A stretch of DNA of 64,000 nt from Fratercula arctica (Eukaryota > Chordata > Aves > Charadriiformes > Alcidae): contig CANTUZ010000005.1 of NCBI GenBank assembly GCA_947846985.1, forward strand, positions 37,157,889 through 37,221,888, in the 5' to 3' direction. Both the position numbers and the translations under genes were made by a program. Of the stretch, positions 41,000 to 53,114 are shown one piece after another. The number at the start of each line of letters is the position of its first letter. The stretch's first letter is position 1. The notes beneath the pieces were generated by a model, which saw nothing but the letters and a program-made list of their open reading frames with translations, searched no databases and was not told the DNA's origin.

Positions 41000-42100
41000 T
41001 GCACATGATTAGGTTATGTCAAAACTGTGTGACTGCTTTCAACCAGAACACAGTGGGGATATTTACTTAAAAGCACGTTACCAAATGCATGGGTTGATCA
41101 GTGTTTCATTTTGCCGGAGCCAATCATGCGAAGAACAGGATCAGGCTGATGGAGAACAGGATGCTCAAAAGACCTGGGCTGGTGGTAGGGGTATAATCAG
41201 GGTTCCCTCCAAATGAAGAAAAAAGATTTTCCCAACACTTCCTGAAAATTTCTAAGAAAACTGCAGGGCTGCTAAGTTTTTCCTGTTGCTAAATGAAAGA
41301 AAGCAGGTTTAATTTTAAACCGAGTGTAAACTGATATCCTTGCTCTCCCTTCTTTTTTTTTTTTTAATTACAGCTTAGAAACTTAAGTCCACGCATTAAG
41401 AAATGTGAAGCTTATTCAAATTTCCAATTCCATATCAGAACATATTCTAACAAATGTCCCCAAAGATTCAGATAATCCAAAATTAAGTTGTTCCGACAGT
41501 AGCTCATTGATATATGGTTTGGACCATAGCAGGCCCAAAAAGAAAATGTAGATGCATCAATGGCTCTTAAACATTATAGTCTGGATATAAACTTCCAGCT
41601 CAGAAAGTCTTTAAACTTCTGCCCACCAGATTGTCCTATACTTGCATCATTTCTTGGCCCCATCACCACCCACTGCTGACCCTTACCTAGCTCATTGGAC
41701 CAATAGAGCAGAATTTATTTAGTCAAAATCAAGACAAAAACATTTGCTAAAATGTTTTTAAAATACTTAATATCACCTGCTCCTTCTCACAAAACTTTTC
41801 TGCTGCTAAGTAGTTTTCATTTCTGATAACAACATTTGAAAAATGCTAATCATTCTGTCCTCTTCTGTCGTTCAGATAGAAGAGGGGGGACGTTCACCTA
41901 CAGGTGTAAATGATGTTAGTAATCTCAGTCACAAATTAGGGTGTTGGCATAGTATTTACACTGAAGAAAGTATGCAAAAGTATTTTAAGTGTCTATATTA
42001 ACATTGCAAGAGATTTAATCCATATCTGACCGAGAGAAGTATCAGAAGAGTAAGACCTGGAACTCTTGTGGTAGGGTTGATGAGGAGAAAAATAATCAGT
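41000..42100. other. Intronic sequence without a recognised gene
   Basis: Unique sequence with a T14 run at 41352..41365. Nothing else recognised. Confidence 0.5.
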
Positions 42101-42110
42101 AGGTGAAAAG

Positions 42111-42141
42111 AAAAAAAAGGGGGGGGAAGGGGGGGGGGGGG
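42111..42141. repeat. A8-G8-AA-G13 homopolymer stretch
   Basis: Eight A, eight G (42119..42126), two A, thirteen G (42129..42141). The G runs could fold into a quadruplex on the plus strand. Sequencing length error is likely in such runs. Confidence 0.85.
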
Positions 42142-42178
42142 CAAAAAATGGAATAGCTCTGCAAATTACATGAAAAGG

Positions 42179-42415
42179 TTAGGAGTGAATAGGAAGGCTG
42201 GGGAACACTCGTACATTGTACTGTCCCCCCTCAGGAGTCAGAATGACATAGTCCAAGTGCTCTGCTCTTGGCCAGTTGTCTTTATCTAATGCTCCTCTCA
42301 TCCTTAATTGTCGCATGGTTAGTTTTCCTGAGAGAGCAGGGGGTATCCAGAGTATCGAAGTCCAGAGGCAAAGGAGTGTATACACAATGCTGAAAAGCAA
42401 CACCTGCTGAGCTAG
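42179..42415 (-). other. Possible cryptic or cassette exon (unrecognised open frame)
   Basis: Minus-strand open frame in MEIS2 orientation. Just upstream lies a T-rich tract ending TTTCTAG then CTCAGCAG (three AG choices near 42405..42415). Splicing the upstream homeodomain exon to the second AG would keep a frame of about 76 codons ending at a stop at 42179..42181, with a hydrophobic start and a region reading ALDKDNWPRAEHLDYVILTP. I recognise no family, and the frame may be chance. The first AG would give only about 30 residues. Confidence 0.15.
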
Positions 42416-43028
42416 AAATAAAAAATAATAAATCTTAACTACATTAAAAAATACAAGCAACTTTTTATTTCTTTCTCAAAAACACACAACTTGCTCAACA
42501 AAGCACTGAAATATGCTGTATTTGTGCCAAAGACTGCAGCACTCCCTTCAACCTGTTTATCTTTGAAGACCATAATTAAGGAGGACAAACTGGTTTATAG
42601 TCAACACAAGTTGGAAAAGAATTGCACTCACAATTTTTCTCAAACACTAATTTTCCTTATCTAAGAATCTTGCTTGATTAAAATCATGGGGCAATTAGCA
42701 GTTGAGTGAGGAGATTACTTTCTGTTGCAAAAAGACAGACAGCCTTTACAAGTTCTACAAATGAATAATTCAGGCTCAGATCTCAGCTGTGTCCAAGCAT
42801 GAGGAAACCAAATGCTTCTGCTTCTGGCTTTCTGATCCCGGGGCTGGCCGGGGACTGATTCAGGACCTAATACCATTTAACGCCGGCTCCCAGGTTTGTT
42901 GGAGCACTCTTCTTAAACCTTTTCCACACAGGAATCACCCCAGCACTTTCATGACTGCCCGGCCACTTTCTTTCACTCAGAAATGAATGGCAGAAGGTGG
43001 TAAGATGACAACTCATTTTTAACAACAA

Positions 43029-43040
43029 CCCCCCCCCCCC
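43029..43040. repeat. Poly-C run
   Basis: Twelve consecutive C. Confidence 0.85.
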
Positions 43041-43739
43041 AACATATTACAGTTGCCTCTGCTAAGAAATACGTGATGGTGCCCTTGCTACGCTATCCTC
43101 GGTGTTCCTTATAATGGAGCAATATCGATACAGAGAAAGCCTCTGACTTCTTAGTCCCTTACGACACAGTTCCACAGACTTGGATAAGTCTTTTTCTTTC
43201 CCAGAAAAAAGGACTAATTGAAGATGACCTAGGAACAAGCGGCAAAGTGGAACAGAGCATCCACAGAATAACTATCACAATCACGCAGTACCAGAGTCAC
43301 TTTTTATGAAGGTGAGGAGAGCAAGCTGAGGGAGAAATAACAAGTTTATTCCTGATCCCTTTACTGAGATTTTAGCCAAATACACCGAGATCTATGAATA
43401 GCGTACACGGCACAGCAAGAAGCAGAGCCATCACTGAAAGCTCACCGCTAAAGATGAAAAAATAGTGTAGGGCACACAGCCCTCCAGCAGAACTGTGACA
43501 GACCAACAAGTGTCCTCTGAGTTCCCTGGGTAGGCAGAGGGCCACAAAGCTTTGGCAATATGGCTCGGAAAGGTTGATGCCTTTGACAACGGCTTTTCCA
43601 TCCATCTCTTATCAGCATTTCTGGCCTCAGAAGTTTGCAGGACACTTGAAGATTCTGGGGTGGATGAATGAAGGCTGATGAGAGAGGGGGAAAGGACATG
43701 TGGAAACCCTTAATTCCCTAAATTTTCATCCCCCGCACC

Positions 43740-43755
43740 TTTTTTTTTTTTTTTT
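43740..43755. repeat. Poly-T run
   Basis: Sixteen consecutive T. Confidence 0.85.
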
Positions 43756-44991
43756 GCTGAGCAATAAATACATAATCAGAACTACTGTTATTAAAACAAC
43801 TTCACTCCCTCAGGATCAAATTCTGATAACAAATGCATGGTCTGATTGGCCTGCAGAAATGCATTTGAGGACAGTTTGATCCAGTAAAATCTGGAATACT
43901 GGTGATCTGTAAGTTTGATTTAAACCAAAATTATTATTTCTGCTAGGAACTTGGAAAAAGCTGGCACAAAGAAAAAGCTGTGACATGAAGCATTTGTTTG
44001 GATCAAGTACAACTTACTCCTGTCTTCTGTATCCTTGAGTGTGATTTTCAGAAATAATCAAAACAAAAGTGACAAAACCCAAAAACCACAATGAGCAAAC
44101 AGCAGCTTTTAAGTGCTGTGGGAACAGAGACATTTGTTTAAGTAACCACTGTTTAAAAAATGCATACATAGTAACACCAAAATAAACAGCTTGCAATGTT
44201 GTTTATTTTAAGATACACAATAGTAATGTAAAGTGCTGCATGCACTGAATTCAGGGTGTACTAACATTATTTACAGTTCTGAAGAGGGGTAGGAAAACTC
44301 AAGTCCGTGCCAGAAGACTCCCTGTTCAGAGAGCAAAGGTCAGTCCTCGTTGCGTTTGCAGCAAGGAGGATTCCAACATGCAGCCCTAGAAAGCTCCCAC
44401 TCGCTTTTCTCATGCAGGTAACTTCTGAACTGTACATCAAAACCCTTCAAAAGGCACTTCATGCCAATGGCATCTTCAAAATGGACACACAAGCCCATTC
44501 CTGGGAAGGATAATTACGAGGGAGAAAAAGAGATCTTTGCCCTGTCACTTCACTTCTTTAAAAATCTTCCAAACAGGCCTGACTCACCAAACTATGTCAA
44601 GCCAAACAGAAAAAAAATCCCCCAAAAGAGAAGAATACTAACAAAACTAAGCAGCGGTGTTCTGAAAAGTGACCAACTTACTGAACAGATTCATGTCCCT
44701 GTGTGTTTGAATTGCATTTGATTCTCTGCTGACAAAAAACGCCATTGACTTCAAACCATAATAGAAGTTTGTGCTATTTTTCTTCATAAAGCCAGCCTAG
44801 CTATAGACAAGAAAACTGAACTTTTTTCTGGCCACTCCGTTGCCTATTTATTATTGTAATTGCATAGATTTACTATTGTAATTGCAACATTACTGTGATT
44901 GTATAATCCTTGTGACTGCCAATAAACGAGCCAGAAAGAATCCAACTCAGATCTCAGATCCCAGGCTAAAATTGTAATTCTGGCAATGAGG

Positions 44992-45048
44992 AAAAAAAAA
45001 AAAAAAGAAAGAAAGAAAAAAAGAAAAAAAAAACCCAAAACCCAAAAC
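44992..45048. repeat. A-rich repeat with GAAA units
   Basis: Long A runs broken by G, then AAACCC words. Confidence 0.8.
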
Positions 45049-47600
45049 AAGAAGGCTTTTTTCTGCCATGCAAACTGAGTTCATTTGATCTGGAAGTCAT
45101 TGAGACAAACTTGGAACCCCACAGTTACATTATTATAAAGTAATGTCCAAGAGAAAATTTCATTTTAAATTCAAAATACAATCTCTTTCTTCTTGATGCT
45201 TTTGAGGAAAGCTGTGTGTGGAATTCAGCAGTTTGAGTCAGCAGGCACTCAGTCAATATTTTCTTGGGGTCATTCTGCCTCTCTGAGGGCCCAAGCTTTG
45301 TTTTGAATCCTGGAGTCAAATTGCCATAAAAGTCTGTAAGTGAAAAACAGGTGGAAAGGCCATGTTTTTCACCTGTTTTAGTATTTGAATTTCTATGTAA
45401 ATCCTTAATCAACCTCATTTTGCATTACATTTGCATTGGATCTATGTCCTTAAAAGTCAACATGGATTTTGAATGTTCAGACAACTTTTGGTGTTTCGGG
45501 TTGACATAAAGCTAATGGTGGAGCAGATGCCAGAAATATTGGGCAACATTAAACTGGGTAAGGGTTGATTTCAGACCTATACCTTCCCCAGATATTTGTG
45601 AAAATTCACATGCTGTGAATGGAGAACAGCGTGTGTATTGTGACACAGTCTCTGTCTCTGAGTATCTGAAAGAGAGGTGTTTTTAACATGAGGTCCTCAA
45701 TACAAACTGGCTTCCTTTGTTGAAGAAGCCCAAGCCTGGCCGACCTTCAGCACCCACTCAAACTCACAATGCCTGAAGAAACAGTAATTAAATATTTCTC
45801 TTCAGCTTAATTCTTCATTTTGGGTCTCAAGCCCATTTCTAATTCGACTTTGTAAGTTAATTTTGCAATAATTTTTCCACTGCCAGATAAATGAAATGTC
45901 ATTAAAAAAGTTGAAACAAATACAACAAAACCTTAAACCTGAAGGAAGCCAAATTTGGGAAGGTTTCCTTCTGAAAACAGTTCTAATTTCAAGATATTTT
46001 TCAGGTTTTAATCATTAATAAGAAAACATGGAAATATGAGAAATGCTTCAGGCAACACTACTTTAGTGTAACCCCAGGAATGCAAGATGTTTCTCAGCAG
46101 TATTTCTTCAAATGTTTTTTTGGAGTCTAGTTTTAAAAGTGCTAAGCAAAGGCACTTCCATAGATTGTTCTACATGCTCAATGACTGGGGTTTTTTGTTT
46201 TTTTTTGGGGGGGGCGGTTGTTGAATTCCATTATTCCTGCAAGGCATTTTGTTCCCCCCCAGTAATTTCTCCTCTTGTCTGTTTGTAGCCTGTGCTTATT
46301 CACCGATTCAGTATGCGCGTTCTGTGTCTATGGTTAGATCTTATATTTTCGGGATGGATGGGGAGAGCACTGGAAATAACAATACAGCTCTCATTTCTCT
46401 CATCTTTTTTCAGCCTCTGTTTCACTTTTTTGGGAATAAGGGCCCTGATAGTCCAGGCTCTCCAAACATCCTTCTATACCTTTCTTAGACTCTCACCAGA
46501 CTGGCCTCAGGCTAGTTTCATAATCATCAAGAAAAAAACCAGTCCTGGTGTTCAGCATGAGATCATAACACGGTGATCTCACTCTGAACATTACCTTTCA
46601 CTACAGCAGCTCTATTGACTTCTTTGCTTAGAACAGTTTGAATTTCCCACCAGCTCGGTTGTGTGATATTTGGCCTCTTTTAGGCGAGATACCTTTTCGC
46701 AGAGTGAGCCTACAGGGCACTGAGTAGAAAGCTCATGAGCCCCCAGGCCTTGTTTGAAAGAGTTTTCAGTCTCAGCGAGAAGTTTGCCGCAGCACTTGTT
46801 CAGGAGGCAGTAGAGCACGTTACAGCATTACCCAGTTGGAGAGTGCAGTATCGTATATTTTCAGCTGGGGCTTTGAGGAGGATTCAGATCCCAGGAGCTG
46901 AACTCGGGATAGTTTAACAGTTCTAGGGTTACATTTATTCGTACCCATGCTGGCAAAACACCGCAGTCTTATTTGTTTGTAGACATTTTATTTTCCTGCT
47001 GTCACATATAGTTTTGCACTGGTTCATAGTGGGATTTAATCTCCTTTGCGAGCATTACTGCTCTCTAAATGGACAGCTTTTGGTGAAGAAAAGAGAGAGA
47101 AAGAGGCAAGAGCCTTTTTTTCCCTGGAGTTTGTTTGCATCCAAGAACATTGTGGTATATAAGTTCAGGTTTCACAGAGCCAGGACAGCTAAGATTAATT
47201 ATAGCAGTGAATTGTCTGCAAAAGCCTAGGGTAGATAGGCACTAAGTAGTAGGATTTTTCTGGACTGAGAAGTGTTTGCTTGGTGTTTAATGGCCACCAT
47301 ACAACACATGCATACAAAGTAGGCTGTTTAAAATTGACATGTAAGTAGTCATACTATGTGGAACAAGGTGGGCTTCTTAGGACTGTCCTAAGACTCTACA
47401 GCTCATCCCACCATCCACAGAGAAGTTCACACCAACTCAGGAAGCACCTCTCTTTCCTAAGAGATGTTAGTTCATGCAGTAAAATGTCCATGTGGAACTG
47501 GAAGAAACAGAATTCAAAAGAAACCGACCAAATAACACAACTCTTGGAATAGACTGCCAAAATAGTAAAGGAGGGTGAGAGGGAGAAATAAATTAAATTT

Positions 47601-47684
47601 TGCCCCTGCCCATGGCGGGGGGGTTGGAACAAGATGATCTTTAAGGTCCCCTCCAACCTAAACCATTCTATGATTATATGATTT
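47601..47684 (+). mobile_element. CR1 3' UTR tail
   Basis: Only the last 84 bp of a CR1: TGCCCCTGCCCATGGCGGGG, GGTTGGAACAAGATGATCTT, CCTCCAACC, CCATTCTATGATTATATGAT. Matches the end of the copy at 19201..19666 and ends in the same degenerate 8-mer repeat. Extremely 5'-truncated. Confidence 0.9.
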
Positions 47685-48181
47685 CCCCCTTTTTTGTTGT
47701 TCACAACAATTAACCTGTTTTCACATGTGTTTCCAATTCGTTTACTACTTTATATCTTAAAGAGATCATCAGAATATTCATTTATAGCTGAAATTAAAGC
47801 ACTCTTCAAACATTTAAGTTTTGAAGTGACCCCTCAAATTAACCAACTTTCCTTCCAATTTAGGAGTGCCACCATTCCTATGCACCTACTCATTCCTATG
47901 CACCGTTCCTTTGCTGACTCCCCCAAATACACACTCCACTTCTCTGACCACATAATGCTCCTTGTTCTTGTTGTTATCACACATATCATGATCTTTCTCA
48001 CCATTCACATTCTATATCCTGGAATAGTCCATTTGTGAACTATCAAAACAGCTGTCAGCTGTCTGCATGTGCTCCTCAGTAGGCAGGGAACTTCCCAACA
48101 TGAATCAGGGACTTTGCAGTAGCCTTTCTGTCCCTTACTCTTCGCTCTAGGTCACCCTCCTGCTTCCCATTTCTTCATTCA

Positions 48182-48212
48182 AGCACAAGTGGGAAGCACA
48201 AGTGGGAAGCAC
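48182..48212. repeat. 13-bp tandem duplication
   Basis: AGCACAAGTGGGA occurs twice in tandem, followed by a partial third copy (AGCAC). Confidence 0.9.
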
Positions 48213-48867
48213 CTGGATGAATCAAAAGAGGCAGCAGGAGGATTAGGACTGGCTGGAAAGCTGCCAAAGTCCTACTTTCACATCAGGAAACTCCCTGGGC
48301 TGTTGAGGAGGGGAATATCCACTAGTGACTTCTTGAAGTACAAAGATGCATTTGTTAATACTGTTGCACTCCCTTTATTCTGGCTCTTGCCCCTGGGCCA
48401 GCAGTTGATGCCCAAGGTTCTTTCTTTTGCTGCTTTCTGAGAAAGATATTTGATACCATTTGCATGCAATAATCACCACTTCAGGTCATCTGTAAGGAAA
48501 GGACCTGAAAAAAAAAAGCCACCCAAACCCGAGGAGTCACTTGAGCTAAAGCAGCTTGCAGCAACCAAATGCTCTCATCTTCAGTGTAGACCAGAAAGAA
48601 CATAAGACTCTTAATTTTATATTAAATGCTCACTCATAAAGGGAAAAATCATCCTGGACTTTCAAAGTCTACAGAAGTTCAAGTATTTGTACAACCACTG
48701 CATGATTGTTATACTAGTTCAGCAGCAGGATAAAACCACAACAGAAGTGCAGGCCTCTGTCATTCAGCTGATGCTAAGTAATAAGACAGGTCTCACGCAG
48801 AGTTTTTCATCTGCAAATATCAAAAGCACTCCAAAAGGCAGCCACCACCATTATGCCATACTGTTTA

Positions 48868-48915
48868 AACAGGGAAACTGAGGCACGGTGTCTTGCCATG
48901 GTGACCTGAAATCTC
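48868..48915 (-). mobile_element. MIR-like SINE remnant
   Basis: AACAGGGAAACTGAGGCACG, then TCTTGCCATGGTGACCTG, resembles the reverse complement of the MIR core (ACAGATGAGGAAACTGAGGC, then CTTGCCCAAGGTCACA). Short and diverged. Confidence 0.45.
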
Positions 48916-51079
48916 CCCAGGCCTGCCAGAGCTCACTTGTGCTGAAGCATCCTGGGGATAGCAGCAAAGGTTCAGCCACAGGAGAATATGACAAATAGCT
49001 AAGCACTCGAGAAATTTGCCTTTCTATTATAAAATAGGGGATCCTTGAAAGACTTACTTACGTATAATTTGTCATCAAAGTGTCTGTAGTGTTTAACGCT
49101 TATTAAGACACAAAACTATATTTGTTTGTTTGTCTGTCTCCCATTATGATTTCACTGCTTCATCTTGTGTGGCTTGCTTTTTCAAAGGGATCAGAGTTCC
49201 ACTGGAATTAATGGAAGCAGGACTGAGAGGTAGGCATGGTTAGGCACTAATCTGTGAATTATCTGCAAATATTTGAACATAGAGAAATTAAACCTGCGTT
49301 TTTTACCTTACCTGGGAGGAAAGAGAACTGCTTTTATAAAGATCCACGTGCGTTCACAGAATATCAACTGACAATGCAGCTTACATCGTCTTTGGGGTTT
49401 TTTTAACTGGCATAACAACCTTCAAAGTGGTCTAGACTAGGCCATGATCTTACAAAAACCTACTCCTTTTATATACTTAGTATACATTAAAAACCTGAAC
49501 AGGAGCTTTCCCATTGCTATGCAGTTTAGTCAGAGAGTATTTCCACAGTATATCCACTTTAGAATATCAAGCTGCCACTTTGAAATGTACCTCAGACCAA
49601 ATAAAACCTTGATCCAGATGACAGCCAAATTTCTATAGCATTAAACAAATTAATATACGCAGATTTCTTTTAAATACTAAACTAAAATATTTGCTGCTCT
49701 TTACTTGGCTACTCTGATTCATTGTGCTGAGATTTACCGTAAGAGTATGTCATGAGATGTTAAACATTTTATGGACACAAGTAGTCAACTGCTACAAATA
49801 AAATACATGTTTTGAACTGCCATCATAAAAAGGTAAAACCAAGATTTAAAAAAATCTTTACAGCATTATACAGTGAGTTGACAACCTATCATCCAGTATT
49901 AGACAAAACAACTGAAATTAGTTCTGGCAGATTTGGGGCTAGCAGTTAAAAATAAAAATAGCAAATGTAAAAGCATGAAAACTGTATTGCCATTATGCTT
50001 AAAGACAATAATAAATCTTTAAAGATGCCAATGATTGCTTTGGATACTACAAATGACTGCTGCCAATCAACTCTAAAATATGTAATGCATGGTATTATAA
50101 GTATCCTAACTCAAGGCAAACTCCACAACACCACAAGTAATATTGTCTGCCATAAACTACTCTCTTCATTAGGCAACAATAAGAACTGACATCTCCGTTC
50201 CTTAGCAGTTGTGGAGTTGTTGGCAGAAATGTGCTTTTTATTTTTTTCGGTATATCTCTACTTTTACAGAAAACTTTGAAACCAATTACTCTGCTCACGG
50301 ATCTTGAAAGGAAGGTCTTAAATAAACATGTCCTGAGGCAAAACTGGGAGGCAGTATCACTTTCCACAAACAACAGCAATTGCTTTTTCCCTAAAAATAT
50401 ATTTTATATATACATATACTCATGTGCACACACTATAGAGACAGGGAGGAACTATGAGTTTTCTGATGACAATTGTTTTAGATACTGAAACTTGAAGATA
50501 CTCAAAAGAATTTTCACCTCTAGTTGACTGTGATCTTGATTTTTGAAGGCTACAGTGCACAACATTTATTAGTGCAACGTTCTTGGAGTGTTTAAACACT
50601 ATTTATATTTGCATATGCTTTAGTTAAATTCCCTTTTACCTTGTGACCCTCAAAGCCATAACTCTATATAAATGAATTCTTGTCACTACTACTTCCTTGT
50701 TTCCCAAACTTTAAGGAATTCATTACTTGGATTTTGGTATTCTTTCCTCTTTTCTTTTCACTTAATTCCTATACTGACTCTGCAAAGCTTTGTAATCTGA
50801 CAACAACAACCAGAAAACACCGGTGGCTGATCCTATCTTTTGCTAGGCCACGTTCAGCTTGCTCGGTCGGGGCTTTTTAATCTTGCCTCAACTAAAATCA
50901 TGCACATGTTTTTCGTTACACTCTGTTCTCTGTAATTCCCTGTTTGAAGATGGCAGGTAAAATATTAAATGGGGAAGTAACATCTAGCCACGTTATCTGG
51001 TGGTTTGGCAGTGGCTGACCTCGTATGCCACATGAATTAAATTCACCTCGCTGCAGTCCTGACACATTGTGTTGCCTGC

Positions 51080-51103
51080 GGAGGAGGAGGAGGAAGAGGA
51101 AAA
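51080..51103. repeat. GGA repeat
   Basis: GGAGGAGGAGGAGGAAGAGG-type purine repeat. Confidence 0.8.
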
Positions 51104-51542
51104 GACAGGCAGGGCAGTGGGAAAAAAAAAAAACAACGGAGAGGCGAACGTAAAGCATAACTAGCTAATATCAGACAGGCTGGTGTGAAAAACTATTATA
51201 GTAGGCCTGGAAAAGGAGCATTAGGGAGGCTCAAGAACCTAAATAGTCCTGGTGAAAGGAGTTTGCTGCAGCCTGCCAGGGATTTGGGGAGGGAAAGGGA
51301 CAGAGGGGAAGGCCGGTGCGTTCCATTTGCTCGTCCCTTACAGGATTCGCAGTTTGGGGATTGTTTGGGGTGTGTGTGAATTTCACCCTATATATAACTT
51401 GCAATCTTATTAGATAACAACTCAGTGACACTGCAAATCCAGTATTTCTCAGAATGCTATTTTTGAAGCTGAAACACACAACATATTTTGATCTCCAAAG
51501 AAGTACAATAAAGATCCCCCCTTCAAAATAAAACAAGAAGTC

Positions 51543-51567
51543 AAAAAAAAAAAAAAAAAAAAAAAAA
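51543..51567. repeat. Poly-A run
   Basis: Twenty-five consecutive A. A tail-like run without a recognised retroposon body. Confidence 0.9.
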
Positions 51568-51878
51568 CCAACCCAACCCAAATGCACATGTAATAATTTC
51601 CAGGCGGGCTTCCTGTGATTGTATCTGATTATTTAAATTTCGGACTGTCTCTTTAATTTGAGGAGCGGGGAGAGAGGCGACAGATGGCAGACAGAATTGA
51701 CTTATGTCCTCTATTCTTCTGCAGAAGAAGGGGGAGAGCAGAAAGTTTGATCGAGGCAGAAGCTACAGTACGCAGGCCTGGCTATAACTATCTAATAGGT
51801 CTTTTGACGGATCGGTTCGGAATATTTAGGTTTTTTTCTCCCCCAGACAGGCTTTGTAACAAACCCACGGTCCTGGAG

Positions 51879-51893
51879 GTTGCCATGGGTGAC
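51879..51893 (+). promoter_or_regulatory. RFX X-box-like site
   Basis: GTTGCC, 3-bp spacer, GGTGAC. The left half matches the consensus fully; the right half differs from RGYAAC at one base. Confidence 0.4.
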
Positions 51894-52013
51894 GAGAGCG
51901 CTGACATCCAGTCCCAACTACAAATAAGCACATGACAAATGGGCCCGGAGCCCTCCGACAGCCCTGAACCTTGGTGACCCCCTAAAATACCCAGACTCCC
52001 CATACCCACGCCG

Positions 52014-52041
52014 CCCCCCCCCCCCCAAAAAAAAAAAAAAA
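52014..52041. repeat. C13 then A15 homopolymers
   Basis: Thirteen C directly followed by fifteen A. Length may be unreliable. Confidence 0.85.
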
Positions 52042-53034
52042 CAGCATTACCAAGTATATTTTTTAAAACCGAAAGCTTGCACTTAATTGGAAACACTGCC
52101 ATGTAACCAAAATGCTTAGGACAGCATGTACAAGTAAAAATAAATCACGCAGCATTGTTATTTAATGCGCTGTGACATCATTTCCTGAAATTAAACAGAG
52201 ATGACACAGATTCAGACAGTCCCTGCTAAGGTTCAGTTCAAACAATTCACAGATGTTTTCCTCCAGCCAGCAGAAAACAATGCGGGGCTTAAAGCACTCC
52301 TCTCCCTCTCCCCCTCTTCCCTCGCTCCCTCCCCAGCCTTTTCGCTGGTACGAGGAGGTATGGCAGTTTTATAATACATGCTCCCGCAAAAATATTCTTT
52401 TTTTAATTTAATTACTCAGGCTGTTGTACTAAATAGATGGATCATTGTGTCACAAAAGCATCAATTTTTCAGAAGAAATAACAGATGTCTATGTAACAAT
52501 GATTAGATTAACCACTCCCAGACAAAGCTAGCTTTTGAGGCCCACACACCCCATGACCCCGGGTTCCCTCTTCTGTAGGGGGTGGATGTAGAAATGTCAG
52601 ATCTAATCTCAGATTCCATTTTTAAAACAAACAAAGCCCCACCCCCACCCCATTTCAGCTCTTTTCTTTTAAGATTGTGGCGTTTAAAAGGTATAAGAAC
52701 ATTTGGTCTGTTACTAAATCTTTGGGACTGATTTCATGGCCCAGGACTAGGAGCACTCAGAGGATGAAACCTTTCAGCCCGGGCATTTTGAGAAAGATCT
52801 CCAGTTTTACTCTCTTGAGGCTGGTGATGCCGTAGCGCAGGCAGGCAGGGCAGGAGGGGACGCCAGTGACATTAGGCAGGGCTACACTACCACCAGCAAC
52901 AACAACAAATGCTAACGGCAGCCGCCAGCTCTTCTGACAAGTGACCAGCACAACTTTGGGGTACAAAGACGCACAGCTCCACCACCCTGAGGACCACAGG
53001 TAATGGGAGTTGAATGTTCAGATACTGCTTTTTT

Positions 53035-53112
53035 CTTTAGCACTTGGGTGAGATCATTTAACCTCTCCTCTTCAGTTTACCCAGCTGAAAAATGGGCGCA
53101 AGATTATTTTGC
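53035..53112 (+). mobile_element. MIR-like SINE remnant
   Basis: CACTTGGGTGAGATCATTTA, ACCTCTCCTCTTCAGTTTAC and GAAAAATGGGCGCAAGATTA line up with the MIR core (CTTGGGCAAGTTACTTAACCTCTC, CTCAGTTTCCTCATCTGTAAAATGGG in memory). Ancient SINE. Confidence 0.6.
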
Positions 53113-53114
53113 AG

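Larger units (their letters stand above)
42470..47590. other. Intronic sequence without a recognised gene
   Basis: Unique AT-rich intron with homopolymers at 43029..43040 (C), 43740..43755 (T), 44992..45048 (A-rich) and 46196..46214 (T then G). 44850..44900 holds a short degenerate duplication of ATTGTAATTGCA. No coding exon recognised. Confidence 0.5.
47690..51050. other. Intronic sequence without a recognised gene
   Basis: Unique sequence. Contains a short direct repeat CATTCCTATGCACC (two copies near 47871..47904), the 13-bp tandem at 48182 and a MIR-like remnant at 48.9 kb. No coding exon recognised. Confidence 0.5.
51590..52500. promoter_or_regulatory. Candidate enhancer block with RFX X-box
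   Basis: Unique sequence with an X-box-like GTTGCCATGGGTGAC (51879..51893), a MEIS-like GACAGATGG word near 51679, a C13/A15 homopolymer junction at 52014..52041 and a pyrimidine tract around 52297..52336. The overlapping short frames on both strands show no domain. It reads like conserved regulatory DNA; untested. Confidence 0.35.
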
